Shown: positions 9,801-17,330, counted from the stretch's first letter. The stretch is DNA of 64,000 nucleotides from Candidatus Aminicenantota bacterium (GCA_017886205.1 JAFNEO010000058.1:1-64000); one strand, 5' to 3'. Program-made: numbers and translations. The notes: generated by a model not told the origin, from the sequence alone.

Positions 9801-10157
9801 GAGTTCGCCGGGTCGGGCGGGGATGCCATGCCCTGGTACTTTCAACGGGCTAGGGTCGGTCCCCTGGTGGGCAAGCGCACCTGGGGCGGCCTGGTCGGCC
9901 GGGCCGGAGCTCCAAGTCTGATGGATGGAGGTTATGTTACCGCCCCGAGTTCCGGAGTCTGGAGTCCGGACGGCCATTGGATCGCGGAGAACATCGGTGT
10001 CATTCCGGACGTAGAAGTGGAACATGATCCCGAGCTGGTAAGGCAGGGAAAGGACCCCCAGCTGGATAAGGCTATCGAGATCATCCTGGATGAGCTGGCC
10101 AAGAATCCGCTACCAAAGCCGAAGCGTCCGGCCTATCCCGACTATCATAAAAAATAG
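6813..10157 (+). CDS. Tricorn-like S41 protease with beta-propeller domains (secreted)
   Basis: This is a complete 1114-residue tricorn-type peptidase with a signal peptide (about residues 1-21), so it is periplasmic or secreted. PD40/WD40-like propeller blades fill residues 30-530 ('NPIFSPDGSSIAFTGEYDG', 'YPSWSPDGQKIAYFSDESG'). A Lys/Glu-rich linker covers about 535-590. The core follows with His779 in 'GEITVGHLGV', a PDZ-like section, and the S41 nucleophile Ser1001 in 'NEFAGSGGDAMP', then 'KRTWGGLVG'. In archaeal tricorn the position before the catalytic His is Ser; here it is Gly778. AAAGGAGG precedes the ATG by 6 bases. The likely role is peptide degradation. The last 21 codons recur as a relic at 12958-13023. 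Confidence 0.93.
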   Translation: MKRIFWLFLTVLIIVPLIAASEDTTILAQKPTLSRTHVVFVYAGDLWKVSRQGGAAQRLTSGPGVETNPIFSPDGSSIAFTGEYDGNVDVFVMPAEGGEPRRLTWHPSPDIVLGWTPEGKEILFTSGRTAYSRFNELFTVGVEGGFPKRLPLPMGYEGSFSSDGKHIAYVPLRRAFSAWKRYRGGLATAIWIADLSDSSIEKIARTDSNDFEPMWVGNKVYFLSDREGPVTLFSYDVKTNEVSRALENDGLDLKSASAGPGAIVYEQFGSLNLYDLATGSTSSLSISIAGDMLEVRDKFVNVGDSLSSPSLSPNAVRAVFEARGEVITVPEEKGDFRNLTNTPGVMERYPSWSPDGQKIAYFSDESGEYMLHVRDQKGSGEVVRIELEKNPSFYFAPRWSPDNKKIAYIDCHLNLWYVDLEKKTPIKVDKDRFLGGSDSLVPNWSPDSKWLAYVKRLPNYLGTIFLYSLESGQSTPITDGMSDARLPVFDPGGKYLYFTASTDSGASLQPDIHSIFREVTSTVYLAVLDKTEPTPFVPQSDEEKPDDKSKKTSEEPGKKEEEKSGKADTQAADKSQEETKPAKDIIVKIDLEGILQRILAIPIPARSYIDLQAGEAGTLLGVAADAPLPGSPFPQGSSVHRFDLKERRADVVVSGVDAFEMARSGKKYLYSQKGSWRIGTLKPMPPSGAPSPPPSAGATPDKAMPTQDIQIRVKPLEEWRQMYREAWRIEREFFYDPNLHGLDLERTQKKYAPYVDAVVSRMDLNYLFAEMLGEITVGHLGVGGGDIPRAQRVPTGLLGADYAIENGRYRFARVYSGENWNPQFQAPLTQPGVNVKSGEYLLAVDGREITGTDDVFKFFEAKAGKQVVLTVGPEPKMEGTREVTVVPISSETALRNFAWIEDNRRYVERITKGKAAYVYMPDTAFGGYTYFNRYFYAQVGRDALIVDERFNGGGMLATDIIERFQRKMMSLVASRDGEDEVQPQGAIFGPKVMLINEFAGSGGDAMPWYFQRARVGPLVGKRTWGGLVGRAGAPSLMDGGYVTAPSSGVWSPDGHWIAENIGVIPDVEVEHDPELVRQGKDPQLDKAIEIILDELAKNPLPKPKRPAYPDYHKK

Positions 10158-10639
10158 AGGACAAACGGACGGCACTGCATCGATCACTTCCATGCGGAAA
10201 ATGAGAGGCGTTCCGAGAAAGAGTTCGGCTTTCTTCGGCCGACCATCAAGGAAGTGACGATCGGTCATCACGAGGCCCGAAGGGCCGTGGTGATCTCATG
10301 ATGCCTCAGTTCGCTTATCCGGAAATCCTAATAACGGCGGAGGCCAGCAGTTAATATTTTTGGTGATTTTCTTCTTCCCCCCGAAGCAGAACGGTGGGCA
10401 ATTTTCAGCGCTTTTTAGCTTGTCCGTGGCTTCCTGGCCCCCATCCCGCTATTCTGAGCTCAGGTTGACATTCCTAGGTATCGCGTTTTTGATCTCCACG
10501 ATGGGACGAGGTAAGATTGGCGCTCGAACAATCATTCGGCCAGCGCTGCAGAAAAGGAATTTGGTCATGGAAGAGCTCAAGGCCAACCCGATAAAGAAAT
10601 TGGTGCGCCCGCCCTTTCCGGTGCGGGTCAAGTAGGCCT
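10158..10639. other. 480-nt gap with possible gene remnants
   Basis: No complete gene can be supported. Directly after the tricorn stop, the same frame stays open to 10300 and ends in 'FGFLRPTIKEVTIGHHEARR', which looks protein-like but was not recognised. An interrupted inverted repeat (ATCAC..GGCCC / GGGCC..GGTGAT, about 10268-10296) lies at the end of that stretch. A 91-codon frame (10360-10635) has no ribosome site at its ATG. Its last 44 codons, from 10501, are basic and could be a tiny gene, but nothing confirms it. Confidence 0.35.
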
Positions 10640-11881
10640 CTATTCCCCGTCGTTGCGGGCTTTATAAAAACTCGTTTCGATCACAAGAAGGTAGAACAGA
10701 GAGACAATCAATTTTAGGATCCCGATTTTCACCGGTTTTTTGATCTTCTGGGAAAAGGGCGACAGCCTCTTTTCCGGAAGTTGGGACATCGCCCGTTCGT
10801 ATCTCTCTTGGACCTTTTTCCAGTTCCAGACTTCTTCGACCAGAGTCCGGCCTGCTCTGGCCATCTCTCCCCGGACCGCTTCGTTCTTCAATAGAAAAGA
10901 GGCCCGGGCGGCTAATTCCCCCGCGTCTTTGACCAGGAATCCGACCTTCCGTCCCTGAAAGACAAATCGATGAGCCGGGATGTCGGAGACGACCGGAACG
11001 GCGCCGCAGGCCATCCCTTCGACCAGGGAAATCCCAAATCCTTCCACCTGAGAGAGGGAAACATAAATCTTGGCTCTTTTAAGCTCAGCAATTTTCTGCT
11101 CATCATTCAAGTTGCTGAGGATCTCGACCTGATCGTGGAGGCCATTCTCGGATACATCCTCCACCAATTTGTCGTTGAGAACGCCATTGCCGATGAGCAC
11201 GAGCTTGACATTTTTATTTTCTCGAAGCAGTCCTTTGAAGCCTTGGACCAGCTCCGCGACGTTTTTCGACCGGACGAACCGTCCGATGAAGAGAAGACGG
11301 TCTTCTTTGACCGAGCTGAAAGAGAATCGGTCGAGGTCCACGCCGCTCCCGGTGCAATGGACTTTTTGAGGATCATACTTGTAGGTCTCGATCAATCGTT
11401 GCCGGCCATAATCATTGTCGGAGAGGACGAGGTCAAGTTTCTTGGAGTATCTCAGCCAGATGTCCCTCCAGAAATTGAACAAGACGCTGTTTTTCCCCGG
11501 ATGAGTATCATGGATGATCCCGATGCACTGAGCCCGGAAGACATCGGCCACAGGAGATGAAAAGACGGTGACGGCAGAATGCACGATGATGATATCGAAA
11601 TCATTGGCCAGGACATACCGGAAAGTGTTCAGCCAGTGGTCCATGTTGCCGATCTTGGTGGAGGAGCTACTTTGATCGCCCCAATTAATGAACTTGATCC
11701 CGGCGTAGGAAAAGCTTGAGGCGCGCCCCGGCGAGACGATGGTTACGCTATAGCGGTCTTTTAATTGCTCGGCGATTCCGACCGAATAGGACGATAGCCC
11801 GTCTTTGACAACGAGAGAAGCGTCCTTGAGCTCAATGGGGAAGCAGGAGTTAACGATGAGGAGGTTTTTTGTCCTTTCCAT
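10640..11881 (-). CDS. Glycosyltransferase family 4 protein
   Basis: This 413-residue protein has the GT-B fold of retaining GT4 glycosyltransferases. The C-terminal donor domain shows 'LLFIGRFVRSKNVAELVQGF', 'VKLVLIGNGVL' and the E-x7-E motif in 'EGFGISLVEGMACGAVPVV'. The N-terminal acceptor domain has 'GLSSYSVGIAEQL'. A C-terminal hydrophobic stretch ('IGILKLIVSLFYLLVIETSFY') may anchor it in the membrane. It stands alone, away from the polysaccharide cluster, and is AT-richer than its neighbours, which suggests acquisition. No Shine-Dalgarno precedes the ATG, but a promoter lies 18 nt upstream. Donor and acceptor are unknown. Confidence 0.9.
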   Translation of the reverse strand: MERTKNLLIVNSCFPIELKDASLVVKDGLSSYSVGIAEQLKDRYSVTIVSPGRASSFSYAGIKFINWGDQSSSSTKIGNMDHWLNTFRYVLANDFDIIIVHSAVTVFSSPVADVFRAQCIGIIHDTHPGKNSVLFNFWRDIWLRYSKKLDLVLSDNDYGRQRLIETYKYDPQKVHCTGSGVDLDRFSFSSVKEDRLLFIGRFVRSKNVAELVQGFKGLLRENKNVKLVLIGNGVLNDKLVEDVSENGLHDQVEILSNLNDEQKIAELKRAKIYVSLSQVEGFGISLVEGMACGAVPVVSDIPAHRFVFQGRKVGFLVKDAGELAARASFLLKNEAVRGEMARAGRTLVEEVWNWKKVQERYERAMSQLPEKRLSPFSQKIKKPVKIGILKLIVSLFYLLVIETSFYKARNDGE

Positions 11882-11899
11882 AGAGCAAAAGCCATGTGT

Positions 11900-11928
11900 A
11901 CTCTAGATTTTGAGCCCGCCTTTGTCAA
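11900..11928 (-). promoter_or_regulatory. Promoter of the lone GT4 gene
   Basis: Minus strand: TTGACA (11928-11923), 17-bp spacer, TAGAGT (11905-11900). A perfect -35 with a weaker -10. Predicted transcription would start about 12 nt before the ATG. Confidence 0.65.
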
Positions 11929-12102
11929 TCTTGAAGATAAGATTCCAGAAGTTACCCCAAAAAATTTATATATCAAAGAGGAGTCTTTGAACGAAGTGAG
12001 GTTTGGGCGGTGGCAGGGCCGGCATTAGGCCTTTAGATTGGCTGAAGAGGAAGTGTTTAATCCCATCAGCTAGGGCATAGAGCCGAAAATCCGTATTTAT
12101 TC

Positions 12103-12123
12103 TGGGGACACTAACCATAATTC
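12103..12123 (+). repeat. REP-like 'TGGGGACAC' motif, copy 1
   Basis: TGGGGACACTAACCATAATTC resembles the motifs at 42295 and 57436. Such GGGGAC-headed repeats are commonly scattered in genomes with REP-associated tyrosine transposases; no such transposase is in this window. Confidence 0.55.
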
Positions 12124-12162
12124 TGAAAGGTCCGATAGTCGAAACGAGTGGCCAGTAAGATT

Positions 12163-12564
12163 CTATTTTCCGACCCACTCGATTTCCACGGCCTTGCCAA
12201 GCTTCTTGAATTCCGGGTCACCGGTGACCAAAGCGGCGCGCTCCCGGAATGCCGTTGAGGCAGCGAAGCAATCGGCGAAGGACAGGGCGTGGGCGGCCTT
12301 GAGGCGGGCCGCCTCGATGACGTCATCGAGAGAATTTTCGTAGACCGTGATCGGCAGGCTAGGTAGGATGACGCTCAGGAAATAGTCGGCTTCACGGATG
12401 CCTCTCGTCCTAGCGATGATATAAAAAACCTCGCCCAGGTTAATTGAGTTGATGATGAGGGCCGGGCCCACCGAGGCCAGGAGCTCCTTGACGCGGACGT
12501 GCCCGCTTTCCCCCTTGAGGTAGGCCAGGAGCGCATAGGCGTCAAGAACACTTTTTTTCTTCAC
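12163..12564 (-). CDS. vapC: PIN-domain ribonuclease toxin VapC
   Basis: This 133-residue PIN-domain protein is the probable toxin of a VapBC type II toxin-antitoxin pair; such toxins cleave structured RNAs, often tRNA or rRNA. The four acidic metal ligands are visible: Asp8 ('SVLDAYALLAYL'), Glu45 ('NLGEVFY'), Asp98 ('LSFADCFAAS') and Asp116 ('VTGDPEF'). The start is GTG at 12564, chosen because the frame upstream overlaps the antitoxin and makes no sense. It overlaps the antitoxin gene by 23 nt. It lies in the accessory patch between the tricorn gene and its relic. Confidence 0.9.
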   Translation of the reverse strand: MKKKSVLDAYALLAYLKGESGHVRVKELLASVGPALIINSINLGEVFYIIARTRGIREADYFLSVILPSLPITVYENSLDDVIEAARLKAAHALSFADCFAASTAFRERAALVTGDPEFKKLGKAVEIEWVGK

Positions 12565-12790
12565 GTTGCCGTTCCTTCCGCCGCTCGTCCAACAAGGCCT
12601 TGGTGAGCGACGGCCCCTTCTTGAATAATCCATGAAAGTGTTCGACGGGATTTTCGGGCAGGGGCCGGATCTCGATGTGGTCGTCCACCGCCGTGACGAC
12701 AACGCGCATCCCGGGCTTGAGGCCCACCCGGTCCCGCTCCTTCTTGGGGATGACGACCTGGCCTTTTGCCGAAGTCATGACCGTGGGCAT
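12542..12790 (-). CDS. vapB: AbrB/MazE-type antitoxin (VapB)
   Basis: The 82-residue protein has an N-terminal swapped-hairpin AbrB domain ('MTSAKGQVVIPKKERDRVGLKPGMRVVVTAVDDHIEIRP'), which should bind DNA, and a charged C-terminal tail ('LTKALLDERRKERQREEKK') that would wrap around the toxin. The ATG at 12790 is chosen over an upstream in-frame ATG (12859) that lies inside the promoter. Two GGTTGAAC repeats just upstream are the likely autoregulatory site. Confidence 0.9.
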   Translation of the reverse strand: MPTVMTSAKGQVVIPKKERDRVGLKPGMRVVVTAVDDHIEIRPLPENPVEHFHGLFKKGPSLTKALLDERRKERQREEKKCS

Positions 12791-12818
12791 GGTTGAACTC
12801 CTGTCTACTTGGTTGAAC
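12791..12818 (-). promoter_or_regulatory. Probable VapB operator (direct repeat)
   Basis: GGTTGAAC occurs twice as written on the plus strand (12791-12798 and 12811-12818), start to start exactly 20 bp, about two helical turns. The repeats lie between the promoter and the vapB ATG, where a VapBC complex would block transcription. Position supports the role; binding is inferred. Confidence 0.5.
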
Positions 12819-12830
12819 GTTTCTTTGCTA

Positions 12831-12859
12831 AGTATAACCATGCCGAGGTCGGCCGTCAA
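12831..12859 (-). promoter_or_regulatory. Promoter of vapBC
   Basis: Minus strand: TTGACG (12859-12854), 17-bp spacer, TATACT (12836-12831). Each box matches the vegetative consensus at five of six positions. Confidence 0.75.
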
Positions 12860-12957
12860 GTCTCCGCGAAAATCTCCGTAAGGCCGGGGACCGTCGATGA
12901 TCGCTGGGCCTACCTATAAAGACGAAGACGAATGCCGCGGAATCTCAGGTGAAAAAA

Positions 12958-13023
12958 GGCTGGCCAAGAATCCGCTGCCCATACCGAAGCGTCCGGCCTA
13001 CCTCGATTACCATAAAAAATAGA
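12958..13023 (+). pseudogene. 3'-end relic of a second tricorn-like protease gene
   Basis: The last 21 codons plus stop of a tricorn gene are preserved ('LAKNPLPIPKRPAY' then 'LDYHKK' and TAG), about 88% identical to 10092-10157. Five of the seven differing codons are synonymous, so the copy diverged while still coding. No upstream body of the gene remains. A tandem paralogue probably once stood here and was replaced by the GT4-vapBC segment. Confidence 0.8.
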
Positions 13024-13043
13024 GGGCTGAGGGGTGGGCGTTC

Positions 13044-14306
13044 CTACTTTTTAGGGCCGGGAGGCGGGGTCGGTTTTTTCTTGGGCCGGGTGTCCACCCA
13101 GTTCTCCATGAACCGCCCTTCACCGCCGGCTCGTCCCCCCTCCGAGAGCAGCGACTCGAATATGGCCTTGAGATGGGCATAGGGGAGTGTACCGATGATC
13201 ATCCGGTTGTTGACGATCAGGGTCGGCGTCGAGCGGACGCCGTGGGCATACTTGTCCGAGGTCTTCTCGTACTCGGCCCCCGTATTGATGATCCGCTGGA
13301 CGAGGTCCTTGACCGCCGGGTCAGTGAGTGCCGCTTCCACTCCATATTTTTTGGCCAGTTCAGCCCTCCACTCGGGGCTCTTGGCCCGCTCGAAGTTTTC
13401 GAAGATCTCGTCATGGATGGCCTTGAACTTGGCCGGGTCGTAGGCCGCCATGAGGGAGAGAGCACAGGCCCCCGGGTGCAGGTCCTTCTCGACCACCGTG
13501 TTGCACTTGGCCTCGAGGGGGAAGAACTGGAAGGCGATGTTGACTTTGCCCTCGTATTCTTTCTCGAGCTGTTTGAGTTGCTTGTATAGGAAAAGGCAAT
13601 CGGGGCAGAGGAAATCCACGTACTCGATGACCCGTATGGGCGCGTCCTCGAAACGTTCGCTGGCCCGGGCTGTCCAGCACGGCGAGATGAAGCTCGGGTT
13701 CTGGACCTCGCCCAGACTGTAATATTCCTTGACGACCTTCATGGCCACGCCTCCGAACTGGGCCTCTTTCTTGGCCTCATAGAAGAGCTGGAAGCCGTAG
13801 GCTCCGGCTAGCGCCACAACGGCAAAAACAGCCAGAAGCTTGACCGAGGGAAAGCTCCACCCCGGGCCGTATCTCCAGAAGAGGAAGAAGCTGAGCAGCG
13901 AGAATACATAATAGCCGCAGCAGAGGAGGCAGAGGCTCTTGAGAAAAAAGACGGAATAGATGAACAGCCCGACAACCCCGAGCGCGTTGAAGAAAGCCAG
14001 GAATTTGTTGGTCCGCTCGAAGGCCGCCGAAGGAAACAGGGCGCCCAAGACGACCAGGAGGCCCGCACACAGGCCGAAGTAACCCATCGGGACGCCGTGG
14101 AAATGGGCGATCGGGGAATAGGCCGAGCTGTCACAGTTGAAGAAGGCGCTGAGGTCGCAAAAGGACCCCCGGAAAATGGACTCCGGAAAATTGGCATTGA
14201 AGAAGTGCTGGATAGTCAGGACCGAGGCGGCTATCATACCGGCCCCGGCGAGGAGGTTCCAGAACCGCCGCCGGCCCGCGCCCTCAACCGTCAATGATTC
14301 GGCCAC
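13044..14306 (-). CDS. VKOR-DsbA fusion protein (disulfide-bond formation)
   Basis: This 420-residue membrane protein joins a vitamin K epoxide reductase-like domain to a DsbA-type thioredoxin domain, so one chain could both make disulfides and be reoxidised by quinone. The VKOR part (residues 15-180, about five membrane helices) has the loop cysteines Cys50 and Cys58 and the active CLLC motif at 126-129. The thioredoxin part (about 215-400) has CPDC at 234-237 in 'EYVDFLCPDCLFLYKQL', and 'STPTLIVNNR' near the cis-Pro loop. A Pro/Lys tail ends it. The start is GTG with an AAGAAGG site. VKOR-thioredoxin fusions are known in other bacteria. Confidence 0.92.
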   Translation of the reverse strand: MAESLTVEGAGRRRFWNLLAGAGMIAASVLTIQHFFNANFPESIFRGSFCDLSAFFNCDSSAYSPIAHFHGVPMGYFGLCAGLLVVLGALFPSAAFERTNKFLAFFNALGVVGLFIYSVFFLKSLCLLCCGYYVFSLLSFFLFWRYGPGWSFPSVKLLAVFAVVALAGAYGFQLFYEAKKEAQFGGVAMKVVKEYYSLGEVQNPSFISPCWTARASERFEDAPIRVIEYVDFLCPDCLFLYKQLKQLEKEYEGKVNIAFQFFPLEAKCNTVVEKDLHPGACALSLMAAYDPAKFKAIHDEIFENFERAKSPEWRAELAKKYGVEAALTDPAVKDLVQRIINTGAEYEKTSDKYAHGVRSTPTLIVNNRMIIGTLPYAHLKAIFESLLSEGGRAGGEGRFMENWVDTRPKKKPTPPPGPKK

Positions 14307-14335
14307 TACCGACCTTCTTCTTTTAGTGAGCGGCC

Positions 14336-14344
14336 ATTATACCA
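14336..14344 (-). promoter_or_regulatory. Extended -10 promoter of the VKOR-DsbA gene
   Basis: Minus strand TGGTATAAT (14344-14336), a perfect -10 with the TG extension and no good -35. It sits in the short gap after the stomatin-like gene stop, 29 nt before the GTG start. Confidence 0.65.
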
Positions 14345-14364
14345 TAGCCGCGGAGAAGGACGGA

Positions 14365-15240
14365 TCAGGGTTTGGCCGGCTCTTTTCGCGGCAGAGGCAG
14401 GACGCCGGCCATCTCGCTGATGACGTTGATGAGCTCCGCGTTCGAGGGGACGACGATCTTGGTGTTGTGCATCAGGGCCTTTTCGACGGTCTCCAGGCGT
14501 CTCAGGAGCTGGGCGTTGCCGACGAAGTACTGCTGGGCCGCCTCGTTGACCAGCTTGATGGCCTGGGCCTCGCCTTCGGCCTCCAGGACCCTGGCCTGCT
14601 TGACGCCATCGGCCTTCTTGATCTCGGCGCGCCGCGCCCCGTCGGCCACAGTCTCTGTCGCCGTGGCAAAATCGATAGCGGCGATTTTTTCGTTCTCGGC
14701 CTTGACCACCTTGTTCATCGTCTCCTGGACGTCCTTGGGCGGGTCGATCTCCTTCAATTCGGTCCGGACGATATCTATCCCCCAGCTCTTGGTTTCCTCG
14801 CGCAGAGTTTTCTGCAGCTCGGAGTTGATCTTGCCGCGCTCGCTGTTGGCCGATTTTAGGGTCAGGGTGCCGATGATGTTGCGCAGGGTCGTCCGGGCCA
14901 GGTTGACGATCTGCCACTGGTAATTGTAGACGTTATACAGGGAATTTTTGACGTTCTCCTCCTCGTCCTTGACCTTGAAATACACCTGGGCGTCGACCCG
15001 GGCGTTAAGGTTGTCGTTGGTGATGATCTCCTGGGGCTGGGCGTCGACCATGACCTCGGTGATGTTCACGCGGTACATCTTTTCGATCCCCGGGATGATC
15101 CAGTGAAAACCGGGCCTCCCGAATCTCTGATACTTCCCGAGCCGCTCGATCAGTCCCCGGTGGGTCGGCCGGACGATCCGGATCCCGCTGAAGAAGAGAA
15201 GAATGACGATAGCGCCGATAAAATACCAAACATTGATCAT
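14365..15240 (-). CDS. Stomatin/prohibitin-like (SPFH/Band 7) membrane protein
   Basis: This 291-residue SPFH-domain protein has one N-terminal membrane segment ('WYFIGAIVILLFFSGIRIV'), then the stomatin core 'RGLIERLGKYQRFGRPGFHWIIPGIEKM', 'VDAQVYFKVKD' and 'IIGTLTLKSANSERGKINSEL', followed by an Ala/Glu-rich coiled coil at about residues 185-250. Bacterial relatives organise membrane microdomains, often next to NfeD or FtsH partners; neither is seen here. The start at 15240 is preferred over an ATG 12 nt upstream because GGAGG lies at the right spacing for it. Confidence 0.92.
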   Translation of the reverse strand: MINVWYFIGAIVILLFFSGIRIVRPTHRGLIERLGKYQRFGRPGFHWIIPGIEKMYRVNITEVMVDAQPQEIITNDNLNARVDAQVYFKVKDEEENVKNSLYNVYNYQWQIVNLARTTLRNIIGTLTLKSANSERGKINSELQKTLREETKSWGIDIVRTELKEIDPPKDVQETMNKVVKAENEKIAAIDFATATETVADGARRAEIKKADGVKQARVLEAEGEAQAIKLVNEAAQQYFVGNAQLLRRLETVEKALMHNTKIVVPSNAELINVISEMAGVLPLPRKEPAKP

Positions 15241-15333
15241 TGGGTCCTCCACGACGATGATTCCATCCTGCGATGGGCTATTTTACGCGAGCGCCGAAAA
15301 AAATTCAAAAAGCGAAGACTCTGCGCAGAACGT

Positions 15334-16323
15334 TCACACCTTGCGCTTGAGGAAAGAGCGGTACTTGGAGAGGCCGGGCGCCATCATGTCCTGGATGATG
15401 ATGTCAAAGAGATACTCTCCCTTCTCATCTATCCGGTAGAGGATCTCGAACTCGACGTTCTTCTTGTCGAGGAGCTCTTGCTCGTTCTCCTCAAGGATCT
15501 TGGTTTCCTCAATGGTATCAATCTTCGTGCGGTTGAGGTAGACGTTGACCTTGATCCCGAACTCCGCCCTGAATTTCTCGTCAAAACTGATCCGGCTCAC
15601 GGGAATGGTGATCCGGAATCCGGCAGCGGAGAACTCGGGTTTGAACCGGAACCGCCGCTTGATATCCTCTGCGTAATCCGCCGAGACCCAGTTGAGCTTG
15701 GCCCACTCAAGGACCTCGAAAAAATGCGGGTCGTAGTTTTCCATCCGCCAGCTCCCGCCGCTCGACTTGCTGAAGACCACGTAGGCGCGGTAGCGATCGT
15801 AGATCCACTGTTCCATCGTCCAGTCCTCAGCCCGGGGCCGGAAGCGGCTCCCGTCATGGCTTACGGTCTCATCGTCGGGCGACATGAAGTAGACAACATC
15901 CGGAGGGCCCAGCACAATGTACACCCGGCCGCGTTCCTCGTTCCAGCCGGTGCGGGATTTCTCTTCATCCTCTCCTTTGGAGTCATAGCCGCGCCGCGGG
16001 TTGAATGTCCCGAACCATATATTGGAGTACCGGACCCGCTCCTCGAACTCCAGTTTGGCTTCGTTCTCATCGGTCCCGGGGTCGGGGTCGCGGATTTTCC
16101 AGAATTCCTCGATAAACTCCTCTCTGGAGGCGCTGTCGGGAAGAGATTTCCAGATCTTATTCTCCTCGCCGGTCATGATCAGCCGGGCTTTTTCGTAAAA
16201 GGAATCGAATACGGGGTCATGGCCAACCTTTACCCCTGGCGATGTGGAGCAGGAGACGGCCCAGAGCACGGCCAGTGTTATTCCCACAAGCCGGGACCCG
16301 AGGACCGGACGGAATCGTTTCAT
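15334..16323 (-). CDS. GWxTD-domain lipoprotein
   Basis: This 329-residue protein has a lipoprotein signal ending in 'LAVLWAVSCSTSPG'. The family hallmarks follow: 'REEFIEEFWKIRDPDPGTDENE', 'GWNEERGRVYIVLGPPD' and 'EQWIYD'. GWxTD proteins occur mainly in Bacteroidetes, Acidobacteria and relatives, and their role is unknown. The start at 16323 has GGAGG upstream and opens directly into the signal peptide; the longer frame adds 13 residues without a site. The promoter lies at 16361-16390. Confidence 0.9.
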   Translation of the reverse strand: MKRFRPVLGSRLVGITLAVLWAVSCSTSPGVKVGHDPVFDSFYEKARLIMTGEENKIWKSLPDSASREEFIEEFWKIRDPDPGTDENEAKLEFEERVRYSNIWFGTFNPRRGYDSKGEDEEKSRTGWNEERGRVYIVLGPPDVVYFMSPDDETVSHDGSRFRPRAEDWTMEQWIYDRYRAYVVFSKSSGGSWRMENYDPHFFEVLEWAKLNWVSADYAEDIKRRFRFKPEFSAAGFRITIPVSRISFDEKFRAEFGIKVNVYLNRTKIDTIEETKILEENEQELLDKKNVEFEILYRIDEKGEYLFDIIIQDMMAPGLSKYRSFLKRKV

Positions 16324-16360
16324 TGAAGCCTCCGTGAGAGGGCGCGCCATCGTTGTGACC

Positions 16361-16390
16361 ATAATACATTATTAGCAAGAAGTATGCCAA
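16361..16390 (-). promoter_or_regulatory. Promoter of the GWxTD lipoprotein gene
   Basis: Minus strand: TTGGCA (16390-16385), 18-bp spacer, TATTAT (16366-16361). The leader to the ATG at 16323 carries a GGAGG site. Confidence 0.6.
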
Positions 16391-16535
16391 AGGTGAAGTT
16401 CGGGAGAGTCCCTCACTTCAGTAATAAGTGGAAAAAAAGCAAACCGTGCCCGCTCTGGCCTAATGTTGCAAACCCGGGGAGAAAATGGAAGAATACCAAG
16501 GCGGCGGAGATTCCATTGACAGGGAGGTGAGTGCC

Positions 16536-17330
16536 ATGGCGAAGGTCTATTATGTCGGGGACTGGGCCATCATGACGGGACCCGTCTTCATCGAAACCCC
16601 GTTCTACCAGTCCACCAAAGGCGTGGAAATTTTCAACTATGGAAAGTGGCTCAAGGAGGCCCTGGAATCCTCGGGCCGGCACCGCGTCGAGAGCGTCCCC
16701 ACCTGGGATTTCTACAACCGGCTGGGGCCCGGCGATTACGAGAAAATCCTGGAGGAACACGATGTCCTAATTTTTAGCGACATCGACGCCAAGCTCTTCC
16801 AGCTGGCACCGAGTTTCTTCGATAGGGAAAAATTCGGGAGCAAGGTCCTGACCTTTCCCGACCGCATCCGCCTGACCGGCGAAGCCATTCGACGGGGGAA
16901 AGGGGCCATGTTCCTGGGCGGCTGGTACTCGTTCACAGGCGAGCACGGCAAGGGCGGCTGGGGAAGGACGCCACTCCGGGAGATCCTGCCGGTGCGCTGC
17001 CTGGAATTCGAGGACCTGGTCGAAAGCACCGAGGGGTTCAGCCCCCAGGTCACCGACCATGGAAAGAAGCTTTACAAAGGCATCGACTTTGCGACGATGC
17101 CCCCCATCCTGGGCTATAACAAGACCCTTCCCAAAAAAGAGTCCGAAATCCTTCTCCGGGTAAAAGAGACCGGAGACCCCCTAGTCGTCCTGGGCCGGCT
17201 GGGAAAGGGAAGAGTATTGGCCTATACTTCGGACCCGGCGCCGCATTGGGGATGCAATTTTGTGTTCTGGGATAAGTACGCGGATTTCTGGCTGAGAAGC
17301 CTCGACCTCGTCTTCGGGAAAAAGCGGTGA
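16536..17330 (+). CDS. DUF1355-type glutamine-amidotransferase-like protein
   Basis: This 264-residue cytoplasmic protein resembles the DUF1355 class of class-I glutamine-amidotransferase-like proteins ('VYYVGDWAIMTGPVF', 'DVLIFSDIDAKLFQL', 'GAMFLGGWYSFTGEHGKGGWG', 'LVVLGRLGKGRVLAYTSDPAPHWG'). The nucleophile elbow has Gly-Gly-Trp where amidotransferases have Cys, so classical amidotransferase activity is unlikely. The start at 16536 follows GGAGGTG; an upstream ATG in frame has none. The stop overlaps the GTG of the ceramidase-like gene, so the two are probably coupled. The substrate is unknown. Confidence 0.75.
   Translation: MAKVYYVGDWAIMTGPVFIETPFYQSTKGVEIFNYGKWLKEALESSGRHRVESVPTWDFYNRLGPGDYEKILEEHDVLIFSDIDAKLFQLAPSFFDREKFGSKVLTFPDRIRLTGEAIRRGKGAMFLGGWYSFTGEHGKGGWGRTPLREILPVRCLEFEDLVESTEGFSPQVTDHGKKLYKGIDFATMPPILGYNKTLPKKESEILLRVKETGDPLVVLGRLGKGRVLAYTSDPAPHWGCNFVFWDKYADFWLRSLDLVFGKKR

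Noticed and set aside
10360-10635. 91-codon frame after the tricorn gene
   Set aside because: No ribosome site, no recognised family, and unusual composition; only a possible 44-codon tail looks protein-like, which is not enough for a gene call.
10092-13023. Tricorn 3'-end duplicates as attachment sites of an integrative element
   Set aside because: Differences between the copies are mostly synonymous third positions, no integrase is present, and no tRNA is involved; a decayed paralogue fits better.
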